64,000 nucleotides of DNA from Deltaproteobacteria bacterium (GTDB lineage Bacteria; Myxococcota_A; Polyangia; JACPQR01): NCBI GenBank assembly GCA_016190375.1, contig JACPQR010000115.1, positions 62,001-126,000 on the forward strand, in the 5' to 3' direction. Within the stretch, counting starts at the first letter, position 1. Each line of letters begins with the position of its first letter. The translations under genes and the position numbers were made by a program. Of the stretch, positions 46,260-55,728 are shown in pieces. The notes under the pieces are model-generated. The model was given only the letters and a program-made list of their open reading frames with translations. It was not told the DNA's origin and ran no database searches.

Positions 46260-47459
46260 TCAGAACCGACCCGCGATCCGCGCCGACCCAGGGCCGAGGC
46301 CGATCTGGAACTGCGCCGTGGCCGACTCCTGGCGAGGAGCGGCGAGCACGTAGTAGATGCCCGTGCCCGCGGCCGCGAGGATCGTGCAGACGAGGAAGAC
46401 GTCGCTGGAGGTCGACCAGGCGCTGAGGCGGTCGGCGGCGGCGTAGCCGTCCTGCTGCAATCGCTCCAGCTCGTCTCCCTTCGGGTCCTCGTCCTCGATC
46501 GTCTGCGCGATCTCGTCGAAGTCCGACTGGGCCGCGAGCGCGAGGAGGCCCGTGACGACCGTTCCGACGAAGAGGCCGCCGGTCACCGCGGCGCCCACGA
46601 TCACCTTGGGCATCCGGTTGTCGGGCGGCCGCGCGCCGGGTGTCACGTCCAGCCGACCGCGCTGTCCCTCGCCGATCTCGACGGGTCCCGACCACCCGCC
46701 GACCTCGACCGTCGCGCCTCCGGCGGGAACCGGTCCTTCCCACGGCGTCGTTCCCACCTGGGCGCCGTCCACGCGGACCGAGGCGCCAGGCTCCGCGGTC
46801 TGAACCGCCAGCGTGCCGGTCGGCCTCGGCGCGGCAGGCGCCGGCGGCCGGGGAGGGCCGGGCGCAGGCCCAGGGCTCGGGCCCGGCCCGGGCGGCCGTA
46901 CGGCGACGGCGGGCGGAAGCGAGATCTGCCACTGCGCCGTAAGGCGCGGCTCGACCTGGATCTCGTGGGTCATCGTCTGCCTCCCGGGGGCGAGCGCCTC
47001 CAGGCGATGCCGGCCCGCGGGGACCACCAGCGGGCGAGAGAACGGTGCGCGGCCCGCTTCGCGACCGTCGACGCGAACGACGGCGCCAGGTGGACTGATG
47101 GTGAGGAGGATCTCACCGACGTGCCCGCGCGCCTCCTCGAGAGCCCTCTCCGTGTCTGCCCGTTGCTCCGGCGTGAGCGAGGCGGACTCTGCGAGGTAGC
47201 GCTCGAAGTGCAGGACGGCTTCGGGGTAGCGCGAGAGTCGGAGGAAGCAGTTGGCGAGGTTGACGAGGACCGCCGGGTGAGACCTGAGCTGGTACGCTCG
47301 GCGGAACTCCTCGAGGGCTTGCACGTAGCGGCCCGCGTCGAAATGAACGACCCCCTGCGTGAAGTGCTGGCGTGCCTCGGTGGTCGTGTCCTGCGCCGCG
47401 ACCGGGCTGGCGAGGACCAGCACGACGGCGCAACCCAGACTAGCCGTGAGAGCCCGCAT
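46260..47459 (-). CDS. TPR and PEGA-domain exported protein
   Basis: Signal peptide, TPR-like repeats, PEGA motif ISPPGAVVRVDGREAGRAPFSRPLVVPAGRH, Pro-rich linker, TM segments. Confidence 0.85.
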   Translation of the reverse strand: MRALTASLGCAVVLVLASPVAAQDTTTEARQHFTQGVVHFDAGRYVQALEEFRRAYQLRSHPAVLVNLANCFLRLSRYPEAVLHFERYLAESASLTPEQRADTERALEEARGHVGEILLTISPPGAVVRVDGREAGRAPFSRPLVVPAGRHRLEALAPGRQTMTHEIQVEPRLTAQWQISLPPAVAVRPPGPGPSPGPAPGPPRPPAPAAPRPTGTLAVQTAEPGASVRVDGAQVGTTPWEGPVPAGGATVEVGGWSGPVEIGEGQRGRLDVTPGARPPDNRMPKVIVGAAVTGGLFVGTVVTGLLALAAQSDFDEIAQTIEDEDPKGDELERLQQDGYAAADRLSAWSTSSDVFLVCTILAAAGTGIYYVLAAPRQESATAQFQIGLGPGSARIAGRF

Positions 47460-47562
47460 AAGTGTGGGTGGATCCTAGAGGAAAGACGCCCGCTCGCGCA
47501 AGGGCCGACCGCGCGGCCATTTGACGGATGGTAGCTCTGCCCTCATCGCCGTACGCTTCACG

Positions 47563-48705
47563 ATGGTGGAGCCGCGTCCGGCAGCGCCCAGACACCGTCA
47601 GGCCGGCCAGGCCACGGTCGAGTCCGCGATCGTGCTGCCGCTCATGGTGTTCGTCGTCCTCGGCATCGTCCAGATGTCGATGGTCCAGCACGCCCGCATC
47701 ATGACCGAGTACGCGGCGTTCTGCTCGGCTCGCGCCGGCATCGTCTGGAACGCCGAGCCCTCCGTGATGGAGAGCGCGGCGATGATCGCGCTGATGCCGA
47801 CGTACGACGAGCTCCTCGACGAGAGCGGCCTCCTCGATCCCGGGCGGCTCCTGCAGCGCATCGCCGACCGCGCGCTCCGCTACCAGATCAACCGGCGCCT
47901 CACGCGGTTCGCGGGCGAGACCTTGAGCGCCGCGGCGGCGGCAGCCGTCACGGAGGCCCTCGGGGACGACGAACGACAGGTCGTCGAGGTGGAGGTCCTG
48001 AACCCGACGCGGAGCGACATCCAGTACGAGGGCAATAGCCAGCTCGGACAGTGGCTCGAGGACGCGGAGGACGAGGCCGGCTTCGAGATCCCCGGCCTCG
48101 GCGGGCTCGAGGACGCGCTGCGCTACCGCGCGTACGAGGTCGACTTCGACGACGTCCGCTCGTCCGGAGCGCGAAACGCCACGCGCCTGACCGTTCGCGT
48201 CCAGTACCTGTACATGATGCGCGTCCCGTTCGCGAACTGGGTGATCCACCATGCGTGGCTCGCGCAGCGCGCCGGTCAGGAGCTCTACGGCGCGATCTGG
48301 AACCCGCAGCGCGCGCGGCCAGGAGCGACCGGCTTCTCGGCCGACGACAGCGAGCTGACGTACGAGTTCATCCGGCAGCGGCTCGGCGACCGGGACGGGG
48401 GCCTGCTCCGGGACGTCGCGGCGATCGGGGACGCCGGCGTCTACATGATCCCGCTGTACGCCACCTACACGATGCGGATGCAGTCGAACCCCTACCTCAA
48501 CTCGGTCCCCGACGACGGCGCGATCGACCGCCTCGAGGATCTCGGCGATCGGATCGCCGAAGATGCCCAGGAGGACATCCGGGACCTCGAGGACGACGTG
48601 CGCGACGAGGCCCTTGGAGCCGTGGGCGACGCGCTCGAGGAGGCGGGTGAGGCCGCCGGACGGGCGCTCGGCGGCGACGACGAACAGGGCGGTGGCGGGC
48701 GATGA
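47563..48705 (+). CDS. TadE-like pseudopilin/assembly protein
   Basis: RQAGQATVESAIVLPLMVFVVLGIVQM N-terminus. Confidence 0.8.
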   Translation: MVEPRPAAPRHRQAGQATVESAIVLPLMVFVVLGIVQMSMVQHARIMTEYAAFCSARAGIVWNAEPSVMESAAMIALMPTYDELLDESGLLDPGRLLQRIADRALRYQINRRLTRFAGETLSAAAAAAVTEALGDDERQVVEVEVLNPTRSDIQYEGNSQLGQWLEDAEDEAGFEIPGLGGLEDALRYRAYEVDFDDVRSSGARNATRLTVRVQYLYMMRVPFANWVIHHAWLAQRAGQELYGAIWNPQRARPGATGFSADDSELTYEFIRQRLGDRDGGLLRDVAAIGDAGVYMIPLYATYTMRMQSNPYLNSVPDDGAIDRLEDLGDRIAEDAQEDIRDLEDDVRDEALGAVGDALEEAGEAAGRALGGDDEQGGGGR

Positions 48706-50729
48706 AGGCGACCTCGCGCCGGCGACAACGCGGGCAGGCGATGGTCCTCGCGGCCGTCGGCCTGTTCATGATGGCCCTCGCGGTGATCGCGACCCTGAAC
48801 CTGGGCCAGGCCGTGCACGAGAAGATCCGCCTGCAGAACGCGGCGGACGCCGCCGCGTACACGCTGGCAGCCCGGGAGGCGCGCGTCTTCAACTTCTTCT
48901 CCTTCACGAACCGCGCCCAGATCGCCCAGTACTCGGCCGCGATGACGCTGCAGAGCTACCTGTCCTACGCCTCGTACCTGAGCGCGGTCCTCGGGTCCGA
49001 GCGGGACTTCTGGTGGGACGCCGCGGCGGTCAACGGCGAGGTCTGCTCCTGGAACATCGACTACCCGATCCCGATCAGCCCTATCCATTGCGCCCTCGAG
49101 GCGGTGTACGAGGTGATCGGCGGGATCTTTCATGCCCTCGCCATCTTCCAGGACAGCGCGCTGCAGCTCCTCGAGGTCGAGGGAGCCGGAGTCCAGGCGT
49201 TGATCGAGGCGATGGCCGAGCTGAACCGCGGAGCGCTCTGGAGGGCGCAGCTCAACGAGGGCCTCAGGCTGAACACGTATCTGTTGTCGGGGGCCTACCC
49301 GACCGTGGAGGGCAACGACCCCAACGTCGACTTCGGGGTCTTCAACGCGGTCAACGCCGCGCTCAACACGATCGAGTACAGCCGCGTCTTCGACCGGGGA
49401 GCGGGGGCCGACATGTCCCTCATCGGGGTCATCGGCCACTTCGGCGAGATCGCGAGGCCGCTCATCACGGATCCGGACGAGACGGACTCCGACGACGACG
49501 ACGAGGAGGGGCGCGAGGAGGTGACGGAGGCGCGAGCGTTGATGGCGGAGCTGGCGAACGCCAGCCGGTGGGGCCCGCGCGGCTCGTCCTTCGTGACGGA
49601 CCGCAGCGACTACGACACGCTCCGGATGGCGCTCGCGACCGGCCAGCACCACGGCGCGACCCGGATCTTCGACGATCAGGACGACTCGGGAGGGACGTAC
49701 GGCGATGACGAGATCGCACCGCAGCCGCGGATCGACGCGATGCGGGACGACGGCGGCTCGCGCAGCAACGTCGGCCAGGAGGGCCAGGACCGCGGCGGAG
49801 CGGGGCGCGGAGGCGGCGGCGACGATCCCTATCCGTTGGGCTCGATCCTCGGCAGCGACGACTACCTCGAGAACGCCTTCGGCGTGCCCGGCACGGTCCT
49901 GGCCTCGAACGCCGTCGACACGATCGGATCGGGGATCCTCGCCGAGCCCGAGGACGAGGGCGGCGGACTGGGCGGCGGAGGCGGCGGCGGTCTCGGCGGG
50001 GGCGGCGACGACGTCGGCATCCACTACGGGTACAACGCTTCCGACGACTTCTACTCTCGCGGCTACGGGCGCAAGCCGCCGGACGTGAGGATGTTCATCA
50101 ACACCCTCTTCATGGGGCCCTTGCCCTGGATGAGCTGCTGCGCCGGCGACGCCGAGGACTCGTTCCCGGAGCCGGGGGAGAGCTTCGAGGATCACGACGT
50201 CGACCACGTCTGGCCCGGCATCCAGCCGTACTCGAGCTTCCAGGCCCGCGCCGACGACACCCTGAGCTACGGGCAGCCCTCGACGTGGATGTTCCTCAAC
50301 AAGCCGCCCGAGAACATCAACGCGTTCTCGAGCCCCGAAGGGCGCAAGCCGTGGTCCTTGGACTTCAGCTGGACGAACAACGGCCAGTCGTTCGCGCTCG
50401 ACACCACCGTCGGCTCGGCAGAGCGCCAGGCCGCCTTCTCGTGGATGGCGGGGCTCAACGCGATCTCGCGGGGTCAGGTCTACTACCACCGCCCGCGCGG
50501 CGGAGACGGCCCCTCGAACTGGCGCGAGATGCCCAACTTCTTCAACCCCTTCTGGGGAGCGAAGCTGGCGCCGGTCGGCCAGTTCCTGCGCAACCTCTAC
50601 GATCGCTACGTGGGCGGCCAGATCAGGATGGAGGGCGGCAACGTCGTCCTGCAGGCGGGCGTGAACCTGATCCGGAACTTCCTGGGCGACGTGTTCTTCC
50701 ACACCGTCACGTCGGTCATGACGCACTGA
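48702..50729 (+). CDS. TadG-like (Flp pilus assembly) protein
   Basis: RRRQRGQAMVLAAVGLFMMALAVIATLNLGQAVHEKIRLQNAADAAAY; start overlaps upstream stop. Confidence 0.8.
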   Translation: MKATSRRRQRGQAMVLAAVGLFMMALAVIATLNLGQAVHEKIRLQNAADAAAYTLAAREARVFNFFSFTNRAQIAQYSAAMTLQSYLSYASYLSAVLGSERDFWWDAAAVNGEVCSWNIDYPIPISPIHCALEAVYEVIGGIFHALAIFQDSALQLLEVEGAGVQALIEAMAELNRGALWRAQLNEGLRLNTYLLSGAYPTVEGNDPNVDFGVFNAVNAALNTIEYSRVFDRGAGADMSLIGVIGHFGEIARPLITDPDETDSDDDDEEGREEVTEARALMAELANASRWGPRGSSFVTDRSDYDTLRMALATGQHHGATRIFDDQDDSGGTYGDDEIAPQPRIDAMRDDGGSRSNVGQEGQDRGGAGRGGGGDDPYPLGSILGSDDYLENAFGVPGTVLASNAVDTIGSGILAEPEDEGGGLGGGGGGGLGGGGDDVGIHYGYNASDDFYSRGYGRKPPDVRMFINTLFMGPLPWMSCCAGDAEDSFPEPGESFEDHDVDHVWPGIQPYSSFQARADDTLSYGQPSTWMFLNKPPENINAFSSPEGRKPWSLDFSWTNNGQSFALDTTVGSAERQAAFSWMAGLNAISRGQVYYHRPRGGDGPSNWREMPNFFNPFWGAKLAPVGQFLRNLYDRYVGGQIRMEGGNVVLQAGVNLIRNFLGDVFFHTVTSVMTH

Positions 50730-51961
50730 TGGCTCGCCGGCGCAGACTGACGGGCTCGGAGCGCGGTCAGGCGATGACCGAGTTCGCGATCGTCGTCCCC
50801 GTCGTCGTGTGCCTCGTCCTGTTCTCGGTCTACTTCTACGAGCTCATCTCCGTGAAGCTCAAGGCGCAGGAGCTCGCCCGCTACGTCGCGTGGGAGGCGA
50901 CCTCGTACCCCTTGTCCGACCACGACCGGACGAACCACTCGAAGCTGTTCAAGACCGCGCAGAGCGAGATCGAGCGGGAGGCGCAGGCGCGGTACGAGGA
51001 CCTCGATTCGTCGACCGTCAGCCGGGTCCAGGGCGTGCCCGGCAAGGTCGTCGACCAGGCGCGCGGCAAGAACTACATGCTCGCGACCGGCTGGGAGGTC
51101 GAGCGAGTTCGGCTGACGAACCGCGAGCCGCCAGAGATCAACGGCGACTTCCTCTTCGAGCTGGGCTTCGACATCGGGCTCCAGATCGCGGGGTGGATCG
51201 AGTCCCTCGTCCGCAACTTCGACAACCCCTACGTCGACGCGGCGATGATCCCCTTCCTGCGCAACCAGTACGACCAGTCCGAGTTCGGCTTCAACACGGA
51301 CGGCTACGTCGAGGCCGACGTGCGGATCTCGGTCACGAACCGCCTGCTGCCGAGGCACTACATGGACCAGGGCGGCGACGCGTGGTTCAGGAACCGCTTC
51401 CTCAGGCGCACCACCGTCCGGTTCGAGGAGCACGTGGAGCTCCTCGCCGACTCGTGGCGGCTGCAGGACGGCCGCGACGTGCGCCACTCGACCGAGGACG
51501 GCGGGTACTTCAACCAGGTCGACAGGCTCTTCATGGGCGGGTCGGAGGGGCGCGCCGCGGCCCAGCCCATGGCCCAGCTCGCACGGTTCTCGGTGCTGCT
51601 CGGGATGATGGGCGGCGGCGACTTCCCGGATCCGCTCCGGCCGGTCGTGACCTCGATCAGCTATGGTCCCGGCGATCGCGACCTCGGCACGGTCTCGCTC
51701 GACGTGGACGAGGGGCGCGCGAGGCACGACACGAGCCCGTACGACGTCGTCTCCGCGTATCGCCGCACCTTCGAGTTCTCGGAGGACGACGCCTCCGGCC
51801 GACCGGGCCGGGGCAACTACTACATGGGCTGCGCCGAGCCGATGGCGCTCGGGTGCACCGACACGCTTGCGCGCGACAACCCGTTCGGCGCGAACATCCT
51901 TCCGCCCGGACCCGACCAGGGCGGTGGCGGTAGAGGCGGAGGAGGCAGAGGTGGGCGCTAG
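50729..51961 (+). CDS. TadE-like protein
   Basis: SERGQAMTEFAIVVPVVVCLVLFSVYFYELI; overlaps upstream gene. Confidence 0.8.
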   Translation: MARRRRLTGSERGQAMTEFAIVVPVVVCLVLFSVYFYELISVKLKAQELARYVAWEATSYPLSDHDRTNHSKLFKTAQSEIEREAQARYEDLDSSTVSRVQGVPGKVVDQARGKNYMLATGWEVERVRLTNREPPEINGDFLFELGFDIGLQIAGWIESLVRNFDNPYVDAAMIPFLRNQYDQSEFGFNTDGYVEADVRISVTNRLLPRHYMDQGGDAWFRNRFLRRTTVRFEEHVELLADSWRLQDGRDVRHSTEDGGYFNQVDRLFMGGSEGRAAAQPMAQLARFSVLLGMMGGGDFPDPLRPVVTSISYGPGDRDLGTVSLDVDEGRARHDTSPYDVVSAYRRTFEFSEDDASGRPGRGNYYMGCAEPMALGCTDTLARDNPFGANILPPGPDQGGGGRGGGGRGGR

Positions 51962-52733
51962 TTCGAGCTGGCGGCCGATCGGCTGTCTTGTGCTGGCGGC
52001 GGCGATCGCCACTCTCGGCATGCTCACGTCGGGCGAGACGCCGCTGGCGGGCGCCGACGGGCGCGACGACGACCCGATCGCGGGCTACTTCGCCGACAGC
52101 CTGCCCCGCTACCCGGGCGTGGCGGAGTACCCGCTCGGGACGAAGATGAGGGTAGGCGGCGAGGACATGAAGCTCGCGTACTTCATCACGCGCGATCCAC
52201 CGATCCGGGTCGCCGAGTTCTACGCCCGCTACTGGGAGGCCCACGGCCTCAGGGTCACCAAGGACGTGACGCCCCACGGCGGCTCGGTGGGAGCGTTCGA
52301 TCCGGAGAACGGCGCCATGGCCGTCAGCCTCGTGGTGCGCGGCGGAAGGACCTTTGCCTTCCCGTCGCTCATGCAGCGTCCCATGCGGATGCTCGAGGTC
52401 GGAGACCTCGCGGACGGCGGCCAGATCGCCGCGTTTCCCGGCTCCGACGGCGCGCTGCGCTTCACGGCCGAGGACGAGGGCCGCCAGTCGGAGGTGCTCT
52501 CCTACGGCAACTGGGCTGGCCTTCGCGACAACGTCGACTTCTACCGTCGCGAGATGGGCCGCCGCGGCTGGCGCGAGTCCCGGGACCGCAGCCGCGCCGG
52601 TGCCGCCCCCGAGGTGGAGGGCCAGCGGACCCTGCGCTTCGAGCGCCGCGGCGAGCGCGCGGACATCTCGATCGCCGCGCTCGGCGGCGGAGGTCGCGTC
52701 AGGGTGCTCGTGACGCGGACGCGCGGATGGTGA
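51951..52733 (+). CDS. Exported hypothetical protein in Tad-like operon
   Basis: GTG start, signal-like N-terminus, overlap with upstream gene. Confidence 0.72.
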   Translation: MGASSSWRPIGCLVLAAAIATLGMLTSGETPLAGADGRDDDPIAGYFADSLPRYPGVAEYPLGTKMRVGGEDMKLAYFITRDPPIRVAEFYARYWEAHGLRVTKDVTPHGGSVGAFDPENGAMAVSLVVRGGRTFAFPSLMQRPMRMLEVGDLADGGQIAAFPGSDGALRFTAEDEGRQSEVLSYGNWAGLRDNVDFYRREMGRRGWRESRDRSRAGAAPEVEGQRTLRFERRGERADISIAALGGGGRVRVLVTRTRGW

Positions 52734-52750
52734 AGCGAACGAAGGCGGAT

Positions 52751-52767
52751 TCACTCCGCCGGAGTGA
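52751..52767. repeat. 17-bp odd palindrome TCACTCCGCCGGAGTGA upstream of pilin-like gene
   Basis: 8-bp perfect arms read directly. Confidence 0.5.
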
Positions 52768-52810
52768 GCGAGGGGGGTTCGGGGGGGGCTGTCAGGCCCC
52801 ACCCGATCCA

Positions 52811-52990
52811 ATGCCGGTGAGACTTCTCCGCTCCCAGTCCGGGCAAGCGATGACCGAGTACGCGCTCGTCACCGCAGCGATCCTCGGCGTCATGGTCGGC
52901 GCCGGCTTCACCGTCCTGCCGGACTTCGTCAACGCCCTGCAGCGCTACTACGACGCCTTCTACGTCCTCCTGAACCTGCCGATTCCGTAG
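52811..52990 (+). CDS. Flp-type small pilin-like protein
   Basis: 59 aa, QSGQAMTEYALVTAAILGVMVGAGF prepilin-like segment. Confidence 0.78.
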   Translation: MPVRLLRSQSGQAMTEYALVTAAILGVMVGAGFTVLPDFVNALQRYYDAFYVLLNLPIP

Positions 52991-53065
52991 AGCGGGCGTT
53001 CGTGAGCGCGGCTCGGTCCTCGAGCGCGGAGACCAGCCGAGTCGAAGCGTGACGGGTACGCGGTG

Positions 53066-53228
53066 CTAATTGGCAGTCTCGTATGCGACTCCCAGCTCCT
53101 CCGCGACGGTCGCGAGGCGAGGGTCGGTCGTCCACATGCGAGCTCCCTCCACCAGCGTCGAGGCCGCTCGCGTACGGCTCTCGATTCGAGAGAAACCGGA
53201 TCCAGACCGACGTGTCGACGAGCACCAT
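53066..53228 (-). pseudogene. vapC (PIN-domain toxin) remnant with internal deletion
   Basis: N-terminus MVLVDTSVWIRFLSNREPYASGLD joined out of frame to C-terminus TLVEGARMWTTDPRLATVAEELGVAYETAN*. Confidence 0.75.
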
Positions 53229-53352
53229 TGACGGCGACGGCGACGTGGACGTCGGCGGCCCGCGTTTGACGCGACCAGCCCTGCGTCAACCGGGGAGCGT
53301 CCAGGTCCACGTCCACGTCGCCGTCAAAGTCCACGTCAACCGCGACGTCGAC
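53228..53352. repeat. Imperfect inverted hexamer arrays upstream of vapC remnant
   Basis: TTGACGGCGACGGCGACGTGGACG … CGTCCACGTCGCCGTCAA; inner TTGACGC/GCGTCAA hairpin at 53266-53289. Confidence 0.7.
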
Positions 53353-53427
53353 GAGCAGCGAAACCCCGGGCCCTGCAACGCACCCTCCGGTCTCGGCCCA
53401 TTCCCGGAGAGCTCGGGCGTGGGCCCC

Positions 53428-53889
53428 CTACGCCCCCGAGCCGAAGAGCTCCTGCAGCCGGTCGTCCCACTCGTCGGCGACGGTCGCCATCGTGTGGAGC
53501 ATGTCCTCGAACTCCTCGTAGTCGAGGCCGGACAGGCGGCGCAGGCACCTCAGGTACAGGGCGTCCTTGTCCTTGTCGATCGCGAACGCCCCGTCGGAGG
53601 TGGCCAGGAAGTTCAGCTCGAGGAGCTTCCTGTAGAAGGTCTCGCGGCCCGACTTGGGGACGTCCATGATCCTCGAGAGGAAGAGCAGGATCCCATGGTC
53701 CTCGAGGACGTTGACGCCCACCGTGGCGCTTCCTCGCCGGACGTCGGTGTAGCCGTCCTCGTCGAGGGGCTTGAGGTCGACCTGAGCCTGCTCCCCGAAA
53801 CGCCGGATGTAGTCGTTCAGCATGTCCCGGGCGTCGCGGTACACGTGACCCGTTCGTCTGTCCTGGAAGAGCGGTGATTCGTCCGGCAT
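53428..53889 (-). CDS. YbjN/Tir-chaperone-fold-like protein
   Basis: 153 aa alpha/beta protein pattern (GILLFLSRIMDVP…FYRKLLELNFLATSDGAFAIDKDKDALYLRCLR). Confidence 0.72.
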   Translation of the reverse strand: MPDESPLFQDRRTGHVYRDARDMLNDYIRRFGEQAQVDLKPLDEDGYTDVRRGSATVGVNVLEDHGILLFLSRIMDVPKSGRETFYRKLLELNFLATSDGAFAIDKDKDALYLRCLRRLSGLDYEEFEDMLHTMATVADEWDDRLQELFGSGA

Positions 53890-53984
53890 TCCTTGAGCGC
53901 CTCCCCTCGAGGGGCCCGGAAAGTATCTCGCGCCGAGAATTTGCGTCAAGGAACGCCGCGCCGTTACAAGGAGCCGTCGGTCGA

Positions 53985-55679
53985 ATGGCGAGAAGGAGCG
54001 CGGCAATCGCTGTAGTGCTCGGTGGAATGCTCCTCGCCGCGGGGATCGGTGCATCTCCTCCGTCGTCGCCGCGGGCCCGCCTGGAGCGTGCGGTCCGGGC
54101 CGTGAGAAGGGCCGCCCAGAGGGCGCGCATCGAGCCGCGCGGCGTCGCCCTCGGTTCGATCGGTCGACTGGACGAGATCGCCAGGAAGCTCGGCGGCCGG
54201 TCCGGGGACGCCGACCGCGAGGCGGCCGCGCTCTACGAGCGGCTGTACCGCGTGTTCGGCGACGCGAGCGACCTCGGGCACGCGCGGCAGAGGCTCGCCC
54301 GCGTGCCGGGTTGCGAGGCGGCGCTGACTCGCGCGGGCCTGCAGGCCGAGACGGGGCAGGATCTCGGCGTCGCATTCCGCGAGCTCGCGTCCGTCGCCAC
54401 CCGCTATCCGGGGGAGCCCTGCGGCCAGCGGGCCGCTCGAGCCGCCTCCATCCTCACCGCATTCGCTCCGCCGGGCACGGTCCCGCCGGATGCAGTTCTC
54501 TCGAGCACGGCGTCCCCACCTGTCCCTGCACGCGCAGCCACCGGGATCGCACCCGGCACGGGCTCGGTTGCCGACCAGGGGCGGGACGGCGCTCACGCCG
54601 GCTCGTCGGGGCCACCGACCGTCAGCCGCATCGCGATGTGGCCCGAGGGGGTGACGACCCGCGTCGCGATCTACCTCGATCGAGCCTGCCCCTTCATGAA
54701 GGTCGAGGACCCGCGGGGCCTCAGGGTGCGTCTGCCGGGCGCAGCGCTGGGCCGGGGCGTGCCGGCAGAGCGCCCCTCGGGCCTGGGCATCGTCCGCTCG
54801 ATCCGGACACGCCGGGACGGCGACGGCATCGAGGTCTTCCTCGACGTCACGGGTGCGGTCCGCTACCGCGTCTTCCCGATGGGCAGCCCCTACCGGATCA
54901 TCGTCGACATCGCACGGCCCGAGGTCGGCAGGGCGCTCGCGACGAGGCCGCCCGTCCGCAGGATCGTCGTCGACGCGGGGCACGGGGGGCACGACCCGGG
55001 CGCGCGCGGGCCGCGGACCTCGCTCGAGGAGAAGGCAATCACGCTCGAGGTCGCCTCGCTCGTCGCGCGCCTCCTGGCCGAGCGGCTCGGGGTCGAGGTC
55101 GTGCTGACGCGCAAGGACGACCGCTTCGTCGCGCTCGAGGAGCGGACGGCCCTCGCGAACGGGGCAGGAGCGGACCTCTTCGTGTCCATCCACGTCAACG
55201 CCGCGGCCACCCCGGATCAGAGCGGCGTCGAGACGTTCGTGCTCGCGCGGTCGTCCGAGCGCGAGGCGCTCCAGATCGCGGCGCGGGAGAACAGCCATTC
55301 GGACGCTCGTGAGGTGACGGCGCTCGGTTCGATCCTGGCGACCCTCGGGCTCGAGGCCCACCAGCGACCGAGCGAGGCGCTGGCGACGCTCGTCCAGGAC
55401 CGGCTCGTTCGCAGGCTGCGCGCGAGGTTCGGTGACCTCGAGGACCGCGGCGTTCGCCGCGCCATGTTCTACGTGCTCGTCGGCGCGCGAATGCCCGCGA
55501 TCCTCGTCGAGACCTCGTTCTTGACGAACCCGGTCGAGGAGGGTCGGCTCGCGACCGAGGCGTACCGGCGGGAGCTGGCGGAAGGGATCTACGAAGGCAT
55601 CGCGGCCTACGTGCGTCGGCCCGAGGAGGCCATCTGGGACGCCGGGAGCTCCACCCCTGACGAGCCTCCTTCGGAGTGA
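53985..55679 (+). CDS. N-acetylmuramoyl-L-alanine amidase with AMIN domain
   Basis: VVDAGHGGHDPGARGP, FVSIHVNAA, PAILVETSFLTNPVEE; preceding AMIN-like domain. Confidence 0.95.
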   Translation: MARRSAAIAVVLGGMLLAAGIGASPPSSPRARLERAVRAVRRAAQRARIEPRGVALGSIGRLDEIARKLGGRSGDADREAAALYERLYRVFGDASDLGHARQRLARVPGCEAALTRAGLQAETGQDLGVAFRELASVATRYPGEPCGQRAARAASILTAFAPPGTVPPDAVLSSTASPPVPARAATGIAPGTGSVADQGRDGAHAGSSGPPTVSRIAMWPEGVTTRVAIYLDRACPFMKVEDPRGLRVRLPGAALGRGVPAERPSGLGIVRSIRTRRDGDGIEVFLDVTGAVRYRVFPMGSPYRIIVDIARPEVGRALATRPPVRRIVVDAGHGGHDPGARGPRTSLEEKAITLEVASLVARLLAERLGVEVVLTRKDDRFVALEERTALANGAGADLFVSIHVNAAATPDQSGVETFVLARSSEREALQIAARENSHSDAREVTALGSILATLGLEAHQRPSEALATLVQDRLVRRLRARFGDLEDRGVRRAMFYVLVGARMPAILVETSFLTNPVEEGRLATEAYRRELAEGIYEGIAAYVRRPEEAIWDAGSSTPDEPPSE

Positions 55680-55728
55680 GATCCGCCCATTTGCCGCCGC
55701 TTTCCCGCCGTCCCATACTTGCGCGCCC

